DNA from: an uncultured Pelagibacteraceae bacterium
GTDB taxonomy: Bacteria; Pseudomonadota; Alphaproteobacteria; Pelagibacterales; Pelagibacteraceae
Assembly: GCA_902615445.1 (NCBI GenBank)
Contig: CACMOQ010000008.1
Coordinates: 1 to 42,729 of the forward strand
Direction: 5' to 3'
DNA length: 42,729 nucleotides
Every line of letters starts with the position of its first letter. Position 1 is the first letter of the stretch. The notes under the pieces are model-generated. The model was not told the origin of the DNA and did not search any database. It saw nothing but the letters and a program-made list of their open reading frames with translations. This document shows, piece after piece, positions 26,817-35,982 of the stretch. The translations under genes were made by a program, and so were the position numbers.

Positions 26817-27680
26817 ATGAACCAATTAAGCTTATTTATTGAACTAACAAGATTAAAGAAACCAATTGGCTATATGCTTCTTTTTTGGCCGTGTGCTTGG
26901 GGATTGTCTATTGGCTATGATTTTTCTAATGACCTAGATATCTATTTTTTTTATTTAATGCTTTTTTTTCTTGGGTCAGTTTTTATGAGATCAGCCGGGT
27001 GCATAGTAAATGATATTTTAGATAAAAATTTTGATAATAGAGTTTCACGAACTAAAAATAGGCCTATAGCTTCTGGTAAAATTTCTGTTCAAATTGGAGT
27101 ACTTTACGCAACAATTCTTTGCATCTTAGCTTTTTTAGTTTTGATAAATTTTAATTATTTTACAATAATTCTTGCATTAGGCTCTATGCCATTAGCTTTT
27201 ACTTATCCACTTATGAAAAGATACACTTATTGGCCTCAACTTTTTCTTGGAATAACTTTCAACTATGGCCTTATTCTCAGTTGGACATCAATTTTTAACG
27301 AGATAAGTATAGTTCCAATTATCTTCTACATAGGAGCCATATTTTGGACACTTGCTTATGACACTATTTATGGGTTTCAAGATATAAAGGATGACGAAAT
27401 TATAGGACTCAAATCAACTTCAATAAAATTTAAAAAAAACCCCCAGTTATTTTTAATATTATGCTTCTTAACATTTTTTATATCTTTAGTAATTATAGGT
27501 ATATTAATGAACCTGAATAATCTTTTTTACGTTTTTTTATTTTTAATTTTTTTTCATTTATTTTTATACCAAATTAAAAATTTAAACATTAAAGACGCAA
27601 AAAACTGCTTAAAAATATTTAAATCAAATAATTTTTTAGGATTTATTGTTCTTACAAGTATTTTAGCCGGGAAATTTTAA
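26817..27680 (+). CDS. ubiA: 4-hydroxybenzoate polyprenyltransferase UbiA
   Basis: Joins the polyprenyl tail to 4-hydroxybenzoate in ubiquinone synthesis. 287 residues, about eight to nine membrane helices. Aspartate-rich motif 1 is N65-D66-I-L-D69 with D73 (GCIVNDILDKNFDNRVSRT) followed by RPIASGKI; motif 2 is YDTIYGFQDIKDDEIIGLKS. Start chosen at ATG 26817 because the preceding in-frame codons lack a better start and LTRLKKPIGYML is the family N-terminus. It leads a tight rightward run with the lipid A genes (3 nt to msbA). Confidence 0.95.
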   Translation: MNQLSLFIELTRLKKPIGYMLLFWPCAWGLSIGYDFSNDLDIYFFYLMLFFLGSVFMRSAGCIVNDILDKNFDNRVSRTKNRPIASGKISVQIGVLYATILCILAFLVLINFNYFTIILALGSMPLAFTYPLMKRYTYWPQLFLGITFNYGLILSWTSIFNEISIVPIIFYIGAIFWTLAYDTIYGFQDIKDDEIIGLKSTSIKFKKNPQLFLILCFLTFFISLVIIGILMNLNNLFYVFLFLIFFHLFLYQIKNLNIKDAKNCLKIFKSNNFLGFIVLTSILAGKF

Positions 27681-27682
27681 AA

Positions 27683-29419
27683 ATGACATCAATTCAAATT
27701 TTCAAAAGACTTTACAGAGATTACACAAAAAAATATTTACCTAAAATATTTTTATCAGTTTTTTTTTCACTTCTTTTAGCAGCTAGTACTTCCGCAATAG
27801 CATATTTACTTGATCCTGCTATTAATGAGTTATTTATTAAACAATCATCAACATTGATATTTACTATACCTTTTTTAATTATAATGGCTTTCGCGATTAA
27901 AGGTATCTCTCTTTACTTAGCAAAAGTAATTATGATTGGAGTTGCTGAAGAAGTTAAAAAAGAAGTTCAAACTGATATGTTTGCTTCATTAATTAAAGCT
28001 GACACAAAATTAATTGACGAAAAACATTCGGGTAAATTTATCACAAATTTGATAAACGATGTTAATTGGATAACTAATTTATTAAGCACAGCAATTTTGA
28101 ATCTTTTTAAAGACAGTCTTACGCTTATAGGTTTGCTGTCAGTAATGTTTTACCAGAACTGGAAACTTTCTTTAATTGCCATTATAATGATACCTCTTGC
28201 ATCTATTACTGCAAAATCACTCGGTAAAAGAATTGGTAAAGTCACTAATGAACAAATGCATAAGGTTGGTATTCTCAACACATATCTAATGGAAATTTTT
28301 AAAAATCATAAATTAATGAAAATATTCCAAAAGGAAAACTATGAGAAAAAAAGAGCATTAAAATATATAAATACTTTAAAAGAAACTTCTAAAAAAATAA
28401 ATATAGTTTTTGTAAGGGCCTCGCCTATCATGGAGGTTTTAACAGGTATAATGATTGCATGCTTAATTTTTGTATCTGCAAAACTTGTGGTCAAAAATGA
28501 ACTTGAAGTAAGTAATTTTTTTTCTTTTCTTGCAGCAATGATGCTCGCTTATCAGCCAGTCAGATCCTTAGCCACTCTTAATATCACAATCCAACAGGGA
28601 TTAACAGGATCTAGGAGAGTGCTGCCAATAATTGATGATATAAATGAAATAAAAGATGATTCGAATGCAGAAGAACTTAAACTCTCAGAGGGAGAAGTTA
28701 AATTTGAGAAAGTTTCATTTGAATACCAAAAAGATCATCTTCAAATATTAAAGTCAATCAATCTAAATATACCTGGAAAAAAAATGACCTCATTGGTTGG
28801 TCATAGTGGAGCTGGCAAATCGACAATACTTAATTTGATTCCTAGATTTTATAACATTTACTCAGGAGATATAAAAATTGACGGTCAATCAATCTATAAA
28901 TCAACTGTCAGCTCTCTTAGAGAGAACATTTCGTTAGTAAGTCAAGATACAACACTTTTTGATGATACTATTAAAAATAATATTGCTTATGCTAATTTAG
29001 AGGCAACTGATGAAGAAATTATCAAAGCAGCAAAATTTTCTTTTGCCAGTGAATTTATAGACAAATTACCAGAAAAATATGACACTTTAATAGGTGAAAA
29101 TGGAATAAGACTATCTGGAGGAGAAAAACAAAGATTGTCCATCGCTAGAGCTATTTTGAAAAAAAGTTCTATAATTTTACTTGATGAAGCAACATCTTCT
29201 TTAGATGCAGAAACTGAAAGTAAAATTCAAAAAGCTATTAATTTTCTTACTGAAGGTAAAACAACTATTGTTATTGCCCACAGGCTTTCTACAATACTTA
29301 ATTCGGATAAAATTTATGTGATAGATAAAGGCCAGGTGGTAGGCGAAGGCAAGCATAATGAATTATTAACTAATTCTGAAATTTATAAAAACTTTTATGA
29401 TAAACAAATCAAAAGATAA
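27683..29419 (+). CDS. msbA: Lipid A ABC exporter, MsbA-like
   Basis: Half-transporter with fused membrane and ATPase domains, 578 residues, the size of MsbA. Six helices in residues ~15-310. ATPase domain: Walker A GHSGAGKST (373-381), Q-loop SLVSQDTTLFDD, signature LSGGEKQRLSIARAI from L477, Walker B IILLDEATSSLD (D501, E502), and switch IAHRLS. It flips core-lipid A across the inner membrane. Substrate assignment rests on MsbA-like layout and on the waaA-lpxK-lpxL genes just downstream. Confidence 0.92.
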   Translation: MTSIQIFKRLYRDYTKKYLPKIFLSVFFSLLLAASTSAIAYLLDPAINELFIKQSSTLIFTIPFLIIMAFAIKGISLYLAKVIMIGVAEEVKKEVQTDMFASLIKADTKLIDEKHSGKFITNLINDVNWITNLLSTAILNLFKDSLTLIGLLSVMFYQNWKLSLIAIIMIPLASITAKSLGKRIGKVTNEQMHKVGILNTYLMEIFKNHKLMKIFQKENYEKKRALKYINTLKETSKKINIVFVRASPIMEVLTGIMIACLIFVSAKLVVKNELEVSNFFSFLAAMMLAYQPVRSLATLNITIQQGLTGSRRVLPIIDDINEIKDDSNAEELKLSEGEVKFEKVSFEYQKDHLQILKSINLNIPGKKMTSLVGHSGAGKSTILNLIPRFYNIYSGDIKIDGQSIYKSTVSSLRENISLVSQDTTLFDDTIKNNIAYANLEATDEEIIKAAKFSFASEFIDKLPEKYDTLIGENGIRLSGGEKQRLSIARAILKKSSIILLDEATSSLDAETESKIQKAINFLTEGKTTIVIAHRLSTILNSDKIYVIDKGQVVGEGKHNELLTNSEIYKNFYDKQIKR

Positions 29420-29421
29420 TA

Positions 29422-30666
29422 ATGTTAATAATCTATAGAATTTTAATTAACATTGCTTATTTTTTATCACCTTTAATAATAATTTTAAGATTAATAATAA
29501 ATAAAGAACACACAAAACGTTATAAAGAAAAATTCTGTTTTTTTACAAAAAAAAAGATTAAAGGTAAACTAATTTGGATACATGGTGCAAGTGTGGGAGA
29601 ATTTCAAAGTGTTGTTCCGCTAATTGAAAAATATGAAAAAAAAAAAAATATTGCTCAAATCTTAATTACATCAAACACATTAAGTTCCTCAAAAGTTATA
29701 TCTAATTATAAATTTAAAAAAGTAGTACATCAATTTTTTCCAATAGATACAAATTTTAATACGCTACATTTTTTAAATTATTGGCAACCTAGTTTGTCTT
29801 TATTTGTTGACTCTGAAATTTGGCCAAATATGTTATTAAATTTAAAAAAAAAAAAAATTCCTACAATTTTGCTCAATGCCAGAATTACAGTAAAATCTTT
29901 TGTAAGATGGAGAAAATTTAAAAATTTTTCAAATTTTATTTTTAGCAAATTTGACTTATGTTTATGCTCAAGTCTGAAATCAAAAATTTATCTTAAAAAA
30001 CTTGGAGCTAAAAACCTTAAATATTTTGGTAATTTAAAATTCTCACAGTCTGAATTCGAAAGTATCAAAATTAAGCAAAATCTAAAAAAATTTATAGAAA
30101 GAAAAAAAGTCTGGTGTGCATCAAGTACACATGACGATGAAGAGGGTTTTGTAGGTATTGTTCACAAAAAATTAAAAAACAAATATAAAGATTTGTTAAC
30201 AATAATAATACCAAGACATATTGACAGAATTAATTCAATCAAATTTCAACTAAATAAACTGGGTCTAAAAACACACCTCAATGAACCTACCAAAAAAATA
30301 CCCATTGATACTGATATCTACTTAGTTAACTCTTATGGTCAAACAAAACCTTTTTTTTCTCTTTGTAAGAATGTTTTTTTAGGCGGTTCATTAATTAAAC
30401 ACGGCGGTCAAAATCCTCTTGAGGCAGCAAGATATGGTTGCAATATTTTACATGGTCCTAATGTTTCAAATTTTGAGGAAATATATAGTTACTTGAATTC
30501 CCAAAAAATTTCTTTTGTAGTATCAACTGAGAACAGAATGTATAAAATCTTAGATAAATTGCTATCCTCTACAAATAACCAAAGAGATATTAAGAAAAAA
30601 CTTAATAATGTAGGACAGCAAATACTTAAACACTACTTAAAAGAAATTGATAACTTTTTAAAATAA
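29422..30666 (+). CDS. waaA: 3-deoxy-D-manno-octulosonic acid (Kdo) transferase WaaA
   Basis: Adds Kdo to lipid IVA. 414 residues. N-terminal membrane anchor (ILINIAYFLSPLIIILRLII), then the GT-B fold with the catalytic base E60 in WIHGASVGEFQSV, FVDSEIWPNM, and the CMP-Kdo-binding region FLGGSLIKHGGQNPLEAARYG. RITVKSFVRW matches the RLSxRSxxRW block with Thr-Val in place of Leu-Ser. Whether it adds one or two Kdo residues cannot be read from sequence. 2 nt after msbA, 1 nt before lpxK. Confidence 0.94.
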   Translation: MLIIYRILINIAYFLSPLIIILRLIINKEHTKRYKEKFCFFTKKKIKGKLIWIHGASVGEFQSVVPLIEKYEKKKNIAQILITSNTLSSSKVISNYKFKKVVHQFFPIDTNFNTLHFLNYWQPSLSLFVDSEIWPNMLLNLKKKKIPTILLNARITVKSFVRWRKFKNFSNFIFSKFDLCLCSSLKSKIYLKKLGAKNLKYFGNLKFSQSEFESIKIKQNLKKFIERKKVWCASSTHDDEEGFVGIVHKKLKNKYKDLLTIIIPRHIDRINSIKFQLNKLGLKTHLNEPTKKIPIDTDIYLVNSYGQTKPFFSLCKNVFLGGSLIKHGGQNPLEAARYGCNILHGPNVSNFEEIYSYLNSQKISFVVSTENRMYKILDKLLSSTNNQRDIKKKLNNVGQQILKHYLKEIDNFLK

Positions 30667-30667
30667 A

Positions 30668-31609
30668 ATGAATTTTAAAAAACCTATATTTTGGGATTTA
30701 AAAAAACCAAACATTTTTTCATATTTGTTATTACCATTCACAATTCCAGTTATAATTAATAACTTTTTTTTAAACATTCAAAAAAAATATAAATTTTCTA
30801 AAATAAAAACCGTTTGTATAGGTAATATTTATTTGGGTGGAACAGGCAAAACACCACTTACAATAAAGTTATTTGATATTATTAAAAGAATGGGTTTTGA
30901 TGTTATTACAGCTAAAAAATTTTATTCTAACCAAATTGATGAGCAGAAACTATTGAAGGCTAAAACAAAAAACATTGTTTCCAAGACAAGAATAGATGCT
31001 ATCAACCAGGCAGTTAATAACTTAAATCAAGTTATAATTTTTGATGATGGTCTTCAGGAAAAAAAAATCGATTATGATTTAAAAATAGTTTGTTTTAAAA
31101 AAAAAAACTGGATTGGTAATGGGCAATTAATTCCCTCTGGACCATTGAGAGAAAAAATTGAGAACTTAAAAAATTATGATATCGTTTTCTTAAATGGAAA
31201 AGATGATAATACAGAAATCATTAGAGAAACAATTCATAGATTGAACCCCAAAATTGAGATATTCGAGTCTGATTATATAATTCAAAACTTAAAAGAATTG
31301 GATATAAATTCAAATTATCTAATCTTTTCTGGAATAGGCGATCCAGTTTCTTTTAAAGAAATTTTATTAGAAAATAATATTAGCGTAGTCAAAGAAATAA
31401 TATTTCCCGACCATTATACATACAAAAAAAAAGATATTGAGAATATTCTTCAAGAATCAAAAAAATTAAATGCTAAGGTACTTACCACAGAAAAAGATTT
31501 CATTAAATTATCAGTAGATGGTGTAAGAGAAATTAATTTTTTAAAAATAGAATTAAAAATAGTTAAAGAAGAAAAATTTATAAATTTTATTAATGATAAA
31601 CTTAACTAA
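30668..31609 (+). CDS. lpxK: Tetraacyldisaccharide 4'-kinase LpxK, divergent
   Basis: Phosphorylates the 4' position of the lipid A disaccharide at the inner membrane. 313 residues. P-loop GNIYLGGTGKTP, DDGLQ (IIFDDGLQEKKIDYDLKI), GNGQLIPSGPLRE and the FPDHYTY block with the expected catalytic His are present. The usual SRGYG strand and GDEP loop after the P-loop are shortened and altered: TAKKFYSNQIDEQ aligns there. Overlaps lpxL by 17 nt. Confidence 0.9.
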   Translation: MNFKKPIFWDLKKPNIFSYLLLPFTIPVIINNFFLNIQKKYKFSKIKTVCIGNIYLGGTGKTPLTIKLFDIIKRMGFDVITAKKFYSNQIDEQKLLKAKTKNIVSKTRIDAINQAVNNLNQVIIFDDGLQEKKIDYDLKIVCFKKKNWIGNGQLIPSGPLREKIENLKNYDIVFLNGKDDNTEIIRETIHRLNPKIEIFESDYIIQNLKELDINSNYLIFSGIGDPVSFKEILLENNISVVKEIIFPDHYTYKKKDIENILQESKKLNAKVLTTEKDFIKLSVDGVREINFLKIELKIVKEEKFINFINDKLN

Positions 31610-32465
31610 AAAGATAAAGTATTTATTTCAATCTATAGCAATTTTATTTTTATTTTTCGTATTTAAGTTATTAGGATTAAAAAACTCAAGATTATTTGCA
31701 AGTAAAGTTTTTGTTTTTTGTGGCCCCCTTTTTAGGTCAAATCTTAAAACTATAAACAATATCGAAATTGCATTTCCGAATACTGACAAAAATTTTAAAA
31801 AAAAAATTATTTATGAAATGTGGTTAACTTACGGAAAAATCTTATCTGAATATAATTTTATTAAAGATTTTAGAGAAAAAAAACTTGAAAAAAAAATTGA
31901 GGTAGAAGGTCAAATAGAATTAGAAAAAATTAAAACAAATAAACAACCAGTTATATTTATATCGGGACATTTTGATAATTTTGAATTAATGGCAATGCAC
32001 ATTGAGAAATCAGGTATAGATCTTGCTGCAATTTATAGGCCTTTAAATAACCAATTTTTAAATCCGATAATGGAAAATATTAGAAAAAAATATATTTGTA
32101 AAAAACAGATAAAAAAAGGGATTTCTGGTATGAGAGATTTGTTAGAATATTTTAAATCGGGAACTTCTATTGCGCTAATGATAGATCAAAGAGTTTCTGA
32201 AGGAATTAAATCCAAATTTTTTGGTCAAGAAGCTTTAACAACTACGATACCTGCGCAATTTGTAAAAAAATTTAATTGCAAAGTAGTACCGATCCACATT
32301 AAAAGAAATAAGGACAACAATTTTAAATTAAAAATTTTAGAACCTTTAAGTTTTTCTAAAATTGACACTATTGAAACTATAACATTGGCTCTTAACTCCA
32401 TTTTAGAAAAAATGATTATTGAAAATCCTGGACAATGGATATGGACACACAATAGATGGAAATAG
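31593..32465 (+). CDS. lpxL: Lipid A biosynthesis acyltransferase, LpxL/LpxM (HtrB) family
   Basis: Transfers the secondary acyl chain to Kdo-lipid A. 290 residues. N-terminal membrane helix (QSIAILFLFFVFKLLGL), then the H-X4-E catalytic motif H126..E131 (ISGHFDNFE), IDLAAIYRPLNN, ALMIDQRVSEG and the C-terminal PGQWIWTHNRWK typical of the family. Acyl chain preference and acceptor cannot be inferred. Last gene of the ubiA-msbA-waaA-lpxK-lpxL run, with one base to the convergent DUF2093 stop. Confidence 0.93.
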   Translation: MINLTKKIKYLFQSIAILFLFFVFKLLGLKNSRLFASKVFVFCGPLFRSNLKTINNIEIAFPNTDKNFKKKIIYEMWLTYGKILSEYNFIKDFREKKLEKKIEVEGQIELEKIKTNKQPVIFISGHFDNFELMAMHIEKSGIDLAAIYRPLNNQFLNPIMENIRKKYICKKQIKKGISGMRDLLEYFKSGTSIALMIDQRVSEGIKSKFFGQEALTTTIPAQFVKKFNCKVVPIHIKRNKDNNFKLKILEPLSFSKIDTIETITLALNSILEKMIIENPGQWIWTHNRWK

Positions 32466-32466
32466 T

Positions 32467-32658
32467 TTAATCTTTTTTTTCTCTTTTTAAAGACGCCTCT
32501 TTATACGAAAAGTAAGGTTCCTGATCTTTGACATTCCAATAGTTTAATTTTTCAAGAGGAATTTTTTTTCCTGAAATAGCGCAAACTACATGATCACCAT
32601 CTTGAATAACTTCAAAATTATTTGGTAAATATTTTATTTTAGCTAATTTTTTAAACAT
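32467..32658 (-). CDS. DUF2093 small protein
   Basis: A 63-residue protein from the ATG at 32658; an upstream in-frame start (32718) would overlap purD and is rejected. Conserved core: YLPNNFEVIQDGDHVVCAISGKKIPLEKLNYWNVKDQEPYFSYKEA (positions ~10-56; key residues GDHVVCA, GKKIPL, LNYWNV, QEPY). This matches DUF2093, a small alphaproteobacterial family with no known function. It is divergent from purD with 21 nt between starts. Confidence 0.82.
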   Translation of the reverse strand: MFKKLAKIKYLPNNFEVIQDGDHVVCAISGKKIPLEKLNYWNVKDQEPYFSYKEASLKREKKD

Positions 32659-32679
32659 TTTTGGTTTATATATTAATAT

Positions 32680-33942
32680 ATGAAAGTTGGAATAATAGGA
32701 AGTGGAGGCAGAGAACATGCTTTATGTGACGCTTTAAAAAAATCAGAAAAAGTCGAGAAAATTTACTGTTTTCCTGGAAATGCAGGTACGAAACAAATTG
32801 CTGAAAATATAGAAATTGATTTAAATAATTTTGAAAACTTAAAAAATTTTACTATTGATAAAAAAATTGATTTTCTAATTGTTGGTCCGGAAAGACCACT
32901 CGTAGATGGAATTGTCGATTATTTAGAAAAATACAATATAAAGGTTTTTGGGCCTAATAAATTTTCTTCACAGTTAGAGGGGTCAAAAATTTTTACTAAA
33001 AAACTCTGTCAAAATTTTAATATACCAACAGCAAACTTTGGTATTTTTTTTAATGTCGAGGATGCAGAAAAATTTCTTAAAAAATGCAAGTATCCAATAG
33101 TAATAAAAGCAGACGGTTTAGCTGCAGGAAAAGGCGTTTATATTTCTGAAACTAATGATCAAGCCAAAATAGCTATTAAAGAAATTTTTAATGGAAAATT
33201 TGGCGAAGCAAAACAGTTATTAATTGAAGAATTTTTAGATGGTGAAGAAATGAGCTTTTTTATTATTTCAGATGGAAAAAATTATAAGCAGTTTGGAACA
33301 GCACAAGATCATAAGAGAGTACTTGAAGGGGATAAGGGTAAAAATACAGGCGGGATGGGAGCCTATTCTCCATCAAGATTGGAAAATAAAGTTTTAAATA
33401 AAAAAATAATCGACAAAATCATAGAACCCACTTTAAAGGCTTTAAAAGAAGGAAATTCAACCTTTAAAGGATTTTTATATGCGGGTTTAATGATCACAAA
33501 AGGCGAGCCCTTCTTAATTGAATATAATGTTAGGATGGGTGATCCAGAGTGTCAAACCCTTTTGCCAAAACTTAAAACTGATTTTGGATTATTAATTAAG
33601 GCATGCATTGAGGAAAATCTAAAAAATACAAGTATCGAATGGCATAATGACAAAAGTCTTTGTATAGTAATGTGCTCAAAAGGGTACCCTGATAAATATA
33701 AAAATAACGTTGAACTGAATTTGAATAATCTAATATTAGGAAAGAGTGAGTTTTTATTTCATGCAGGAACAAAATTAATTGATGGAAAAACTTATTCTAA
33801 CGGAGGCAGAGTTTTAAATATAGTTGTTAGATCTAATTTTTTTAAATCCGCCAGAAATAAAGCATTAAGTCTTCTAGCAAAATTGAATTGGGAAAATGGT
33901 TTTTATAGAAAAGATATAGGTCATAAAGTTGTTGATCAATGA
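32680..33942 (+). CDS. purD: Phosphoribosylamine-glycine ligase PurD
   Basis: Second step of de novo purine synthesis, joining glycine to phosphoribosylamine with ATP. 420 residues. GSGGREHAL near the N-terminus, IVGPERPLVDG, GPNKFSSQLEGSK, ATP-grasp IVIKADGLAAGKGV, TGGMGAYSP and NVRMGDPECQ are all intact. It overlaps rsmD by 4 nt (ATGA). Confidence 0.98.
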   Translation: MKVGIIGSGGREHALCDALKKSEKVEKIYCFPGNAGTKQIAENIEIDLNNFENLKNFTIDKKIDFLIVGPERPLVDGIVDYLEKYNIKVFGPNKFSSQLEGSKIFTKKLCQNFNIPTANFGIFFNVEDAEKFLKKCKYPIVIKADGLAAGKGVYISETNDQAKIAIKEIFNGKFGEAKQLLIEEFLDGEEMSFFIISDGKNYKQFGTAQDHKRVLEGDKGKNTGGMGAYSPSRLENKVLNKKIIDKIIEPTLKALKEGNSTFKGFLYAGLMITKGEPFLIEYNVRMGDPECQTLLPKLKTDFGLLIKACIEENLKNTSIEWHNDKSLCIVMCSKGYPDKYKNNVELNLNNLILGKSEFLFHAGTKLIDGKTYSNGGRVLNIVVRSNFFKSARNKALSLLAKLNWENGFYRKDIGHKVVDQ

Positions 33943-34499
33943 GAATTATTTCTGGAAAATTTAGAGGAAAAAAAATTAATCTTCCTAATGATAAAACTAC
34001 AAGACCTCTAAGAGATTTAGTAAAAGAAGCATTATTTAATGTAATTGAGCATTCAAATAAAATTAACATTGAACTAAAAAATTCTGTTATTTTGGATCTA
34101 TTCTCAGGTTCTGGTTCGTTTGGTTTAGAGGCAATATCAAGGGGTGCAAAAAAATGTTTATTTGTTGAGAATTATCCCAGTGCGATCTTATCATTAGATA
34201 AAAATATAAAAAACCTTAAATGTCAGAAAAATTCTCACCTTCATAAATTAGATTGTTTTAAATTTATTGAGAACATTCAAAAAAATGAGTTAAAATTAAA
34301 TATAATTTTTCTTGATCCACCTTACAGAGAGGAAAGAATAAATTTTATAATTGAGGAAATTTTGAAAAAAAATATCCTTAATAAAAATGGAATAATCATA
34401 GTCCATAGACATAAAAAAGATAATATTGAACTTACTAAAAAGTTGAAAATTATAGATCTAAGACTATATGGTATATCAAAAATAATATTTGCTAATTAA
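33939..34499 (+). CDS. rsmD: 16S rRNA m2G966 methyltransferase RsmD
   Basis: Methylates G966 of 16S rRNA. 186 residues. Starts MRIISGKFRGKKINLP, then RPLRDLVKEALFNVI, AdoMet motif LDLFSGSGSFGLEAISRGA and the catalytic LDPPY near residue 126. All are standard for RsmD. Its stop overlaps that of the convergent pgi by 4 nt (TTAA). Confidence 0.96.
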   Translation: MRIISGKFRGKKINLPNDKTTRPLRDLVKEALFNVIEHSNKINIELKNSVILDLFSGSGSFGLEAISRGAKKCLFVENYPSAILSLDKNIKNLKCQKNSHLHKLDCFKFIENIQKNELKLNIIFLDPPYREERINFIIEEILKKNILNKNGIIIVHRHKKDNIELTKKLKIIDLRLYGISKIIFAN

Positions 34500-35665
34500 A
34501 TATTTTTTAAAATTTTAAAAGTATTGATCTTAATCGACTCTACAGCAGGTTGATCATAAGGATTAATATTTAGCGCCTTTCCTAAAAGAATTGTTTCTAA
34601 AATAAAAAAGGCAAATAACTCTCCCAATGTTTTTTCATCTCTTTTTTTTATAATAAAACTTCTAAATGGTATCTTTTTTTTTAAAAAAACATTTTGAGTA
34701 GCTCTAAATTGAGAATATAAAATATCTGATATTTTTTTATTTCTTAAATATTTATGTGAATTCAATAAAGATTTATTTTCAATTTTTTTTGAATCATTAT
34801 CCATTACATAAAAAAAGGTAAAAAAATTTTTTTTAAAACCATCTAAGTAGAGCTGCATCACACTATGGTTATCTTTTGGAACTGGAGAGACAATTGGCAA
34901 AATACCCTTTGAAGACTTTCCTAAACTTTCTGCAACTAATTGTTGATACCAATAAAAGAGATTATTGGAGTTTTCGTCGTAATTTAATATTACAGAATTA
35001 TTTTTTTTCTTTTGGTGAAATGAAAAAATTGATGAAACGTTATAAGTTAGCATATTTATAAATTTATTACTTGATATCAAATTATCTAATCTTTTAAAAT
35101 TACTTGGTTCAAGTCCCATAAAAAATGCTGGTATCATTCCTGTTTCGGATAAAACTGAGTATCTTCCTCCAATAAAGTTATTATGCTCTATTATTTCACT
35201 TTTAAGTTTTAAGGCAAGGTTTCTAAGATAACTGTTTTTATTTTCAGTTATGAATAAACAGTTTTTTTTTACTTTTTGATAATTCAAATTCGTTAGAGTC
35301 TCAAGGGTATTTCCTGATTTAGATATAATTATATTTAATTGATTAATTTTATTATTCTTTTTACGAGATAAATCAATGTTGTTTACAAATGAAAATTTTT
35401 TCCTAATTTTTTTATTCAAGAAAGAATAGATAGCCTCAGCGCCTAAACTAGAGCCTCCCATACCAAAAATTCTATAATGTTTAAATTTTTTATACTTTTT
35501 AATATTTTGAAATTTAAATTTATATTTATACTTTTTCGATAAACTTAAAAGTAGCTGATTATTTTTTTTTGAATAATTACCTAATAATTCATTTAAAATT
35601 TTTTTAATCTTAGAATTATTTTTTTTTATACTAAAATTTTTAAATTCAATGTTAGATGAAAACAT
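34496..35665 (-). CDS. pgi: Glucose-6-phosphate isomerase, short form
   Basis: Interconverts glucose-6-P and fructose-6-P. 389 residues, well below the ~550 of the E. coli type. SIS-domain marks: FGMGGSSLGAEAIYSF, IISKSGNTLET, the family signature NFIGGRYSVLSETGMIPAFF, a catalytic-type His in KDNHSVMQLYLDG and the C-terminal Lys region NPYDQPAVESIKINTFK. The first ~60 residues are lysine/asparagine-rich and poorly conserved. A sugar-phosphate isomerase is sure; exact substrate is inferred. The ATG overlaps the upstream BamF-like stop by 1 nt. Confidence 0.9.
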   Translation of the reverse strand: MFSSNIEFKNFSIKKNNSKIKKILNELLGNYSKKNNQLLLSLSKKYKYKFKFQNIKKYKKFKHYRIFGMGGSSLGAEAIYSFLNKKIRKKFSFVNNIDLSRKKNNKINQLNIIISKSGNTLETLTNLNYQKVKKNCLFITENKNSYLRNLALKLKSEIIEHNNFIGGRYSVLSETGMIPAFFMGLEPSNFKRLDNLISSNKFINMLTYNVSSIFSFHQKKKNNSVILNYDENSNNLFYWYQQLVAESLGKSSKGILPIVSPVPKDNHSVMQLYLDGFKKNFFTFFYVMDNDSKKIENKSLLNSHKYLRNKKISDILYSQFRATQNVFLKKKIPFRSFIIKKRDEKTLGELFAFFILETILLGKALNINPYDQPAVESIKINTFKILKNI

Positions 35666-35982
35666 TATTTATCTTTAAGCTGCTTCAAGACAAAATCCTC
35701 AGCAGAGTCAGATTTTTCTGAATTAACACTTTGGATTTTTTCTATTTTAAGAATATTTTCAATGTTATTTGTTTCATCAATTGCACTTATTTCTTTTTCA
35801 AAAGTCTCTTCTTTAGGTTTTGGTAGTTCCATAAATTTTGGTGGCATTACTAGCGGATTCTTTTTTTTAACTAAAAACTCATCACTATTTTCGGATTTCC
35901 TACCGCTCAAACCATCTTTGATTGACTGACATGACGTCAAAAAAATTGAAAAAATTATCAGATAAAAATTGATTTTATGCAT
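35665..35982 (-). CDS. DUF3035/BamF-like lipoprotein
   Basis: A 105-residue lipoprotein: MHKINFYLIIFSIFLTSC is a signal peptide II with lipobox LTSC (C18). The mature part opens with GLSGRKSENSDEFLVKKKNP and LVMPPKFMELPKP, the DEF..V....PL..PP.f.LP pattern of DUF3035, called BamF in Caulobacter, an outer-membrane BAM-complex lipoprotein. The rest is a short acidic, probably disordered tail. Start set at ATG 35982, directly before the signal; it overlaps lspA, the signal peptidase that would process it, by 8 nt. Confidence 0.82.
   Translation of the reverse strand: MHKINFYLIIFSIFLTSCQSIKDGLSGRKSENSDEFLVKKKNPLVMPPKFMELPKPKEETFEKEISAIDETNNIENILKIEKIQSVNSEKSDSAEDFVLKQLKDK

Noticed and set aside
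29421..32465. Long A homopolymers in waaA/lpxK/lpxL as possible frameshift errors
   Set aside because: All three frames stay open with family motifs in order from start to end, so no frameshift is needed.
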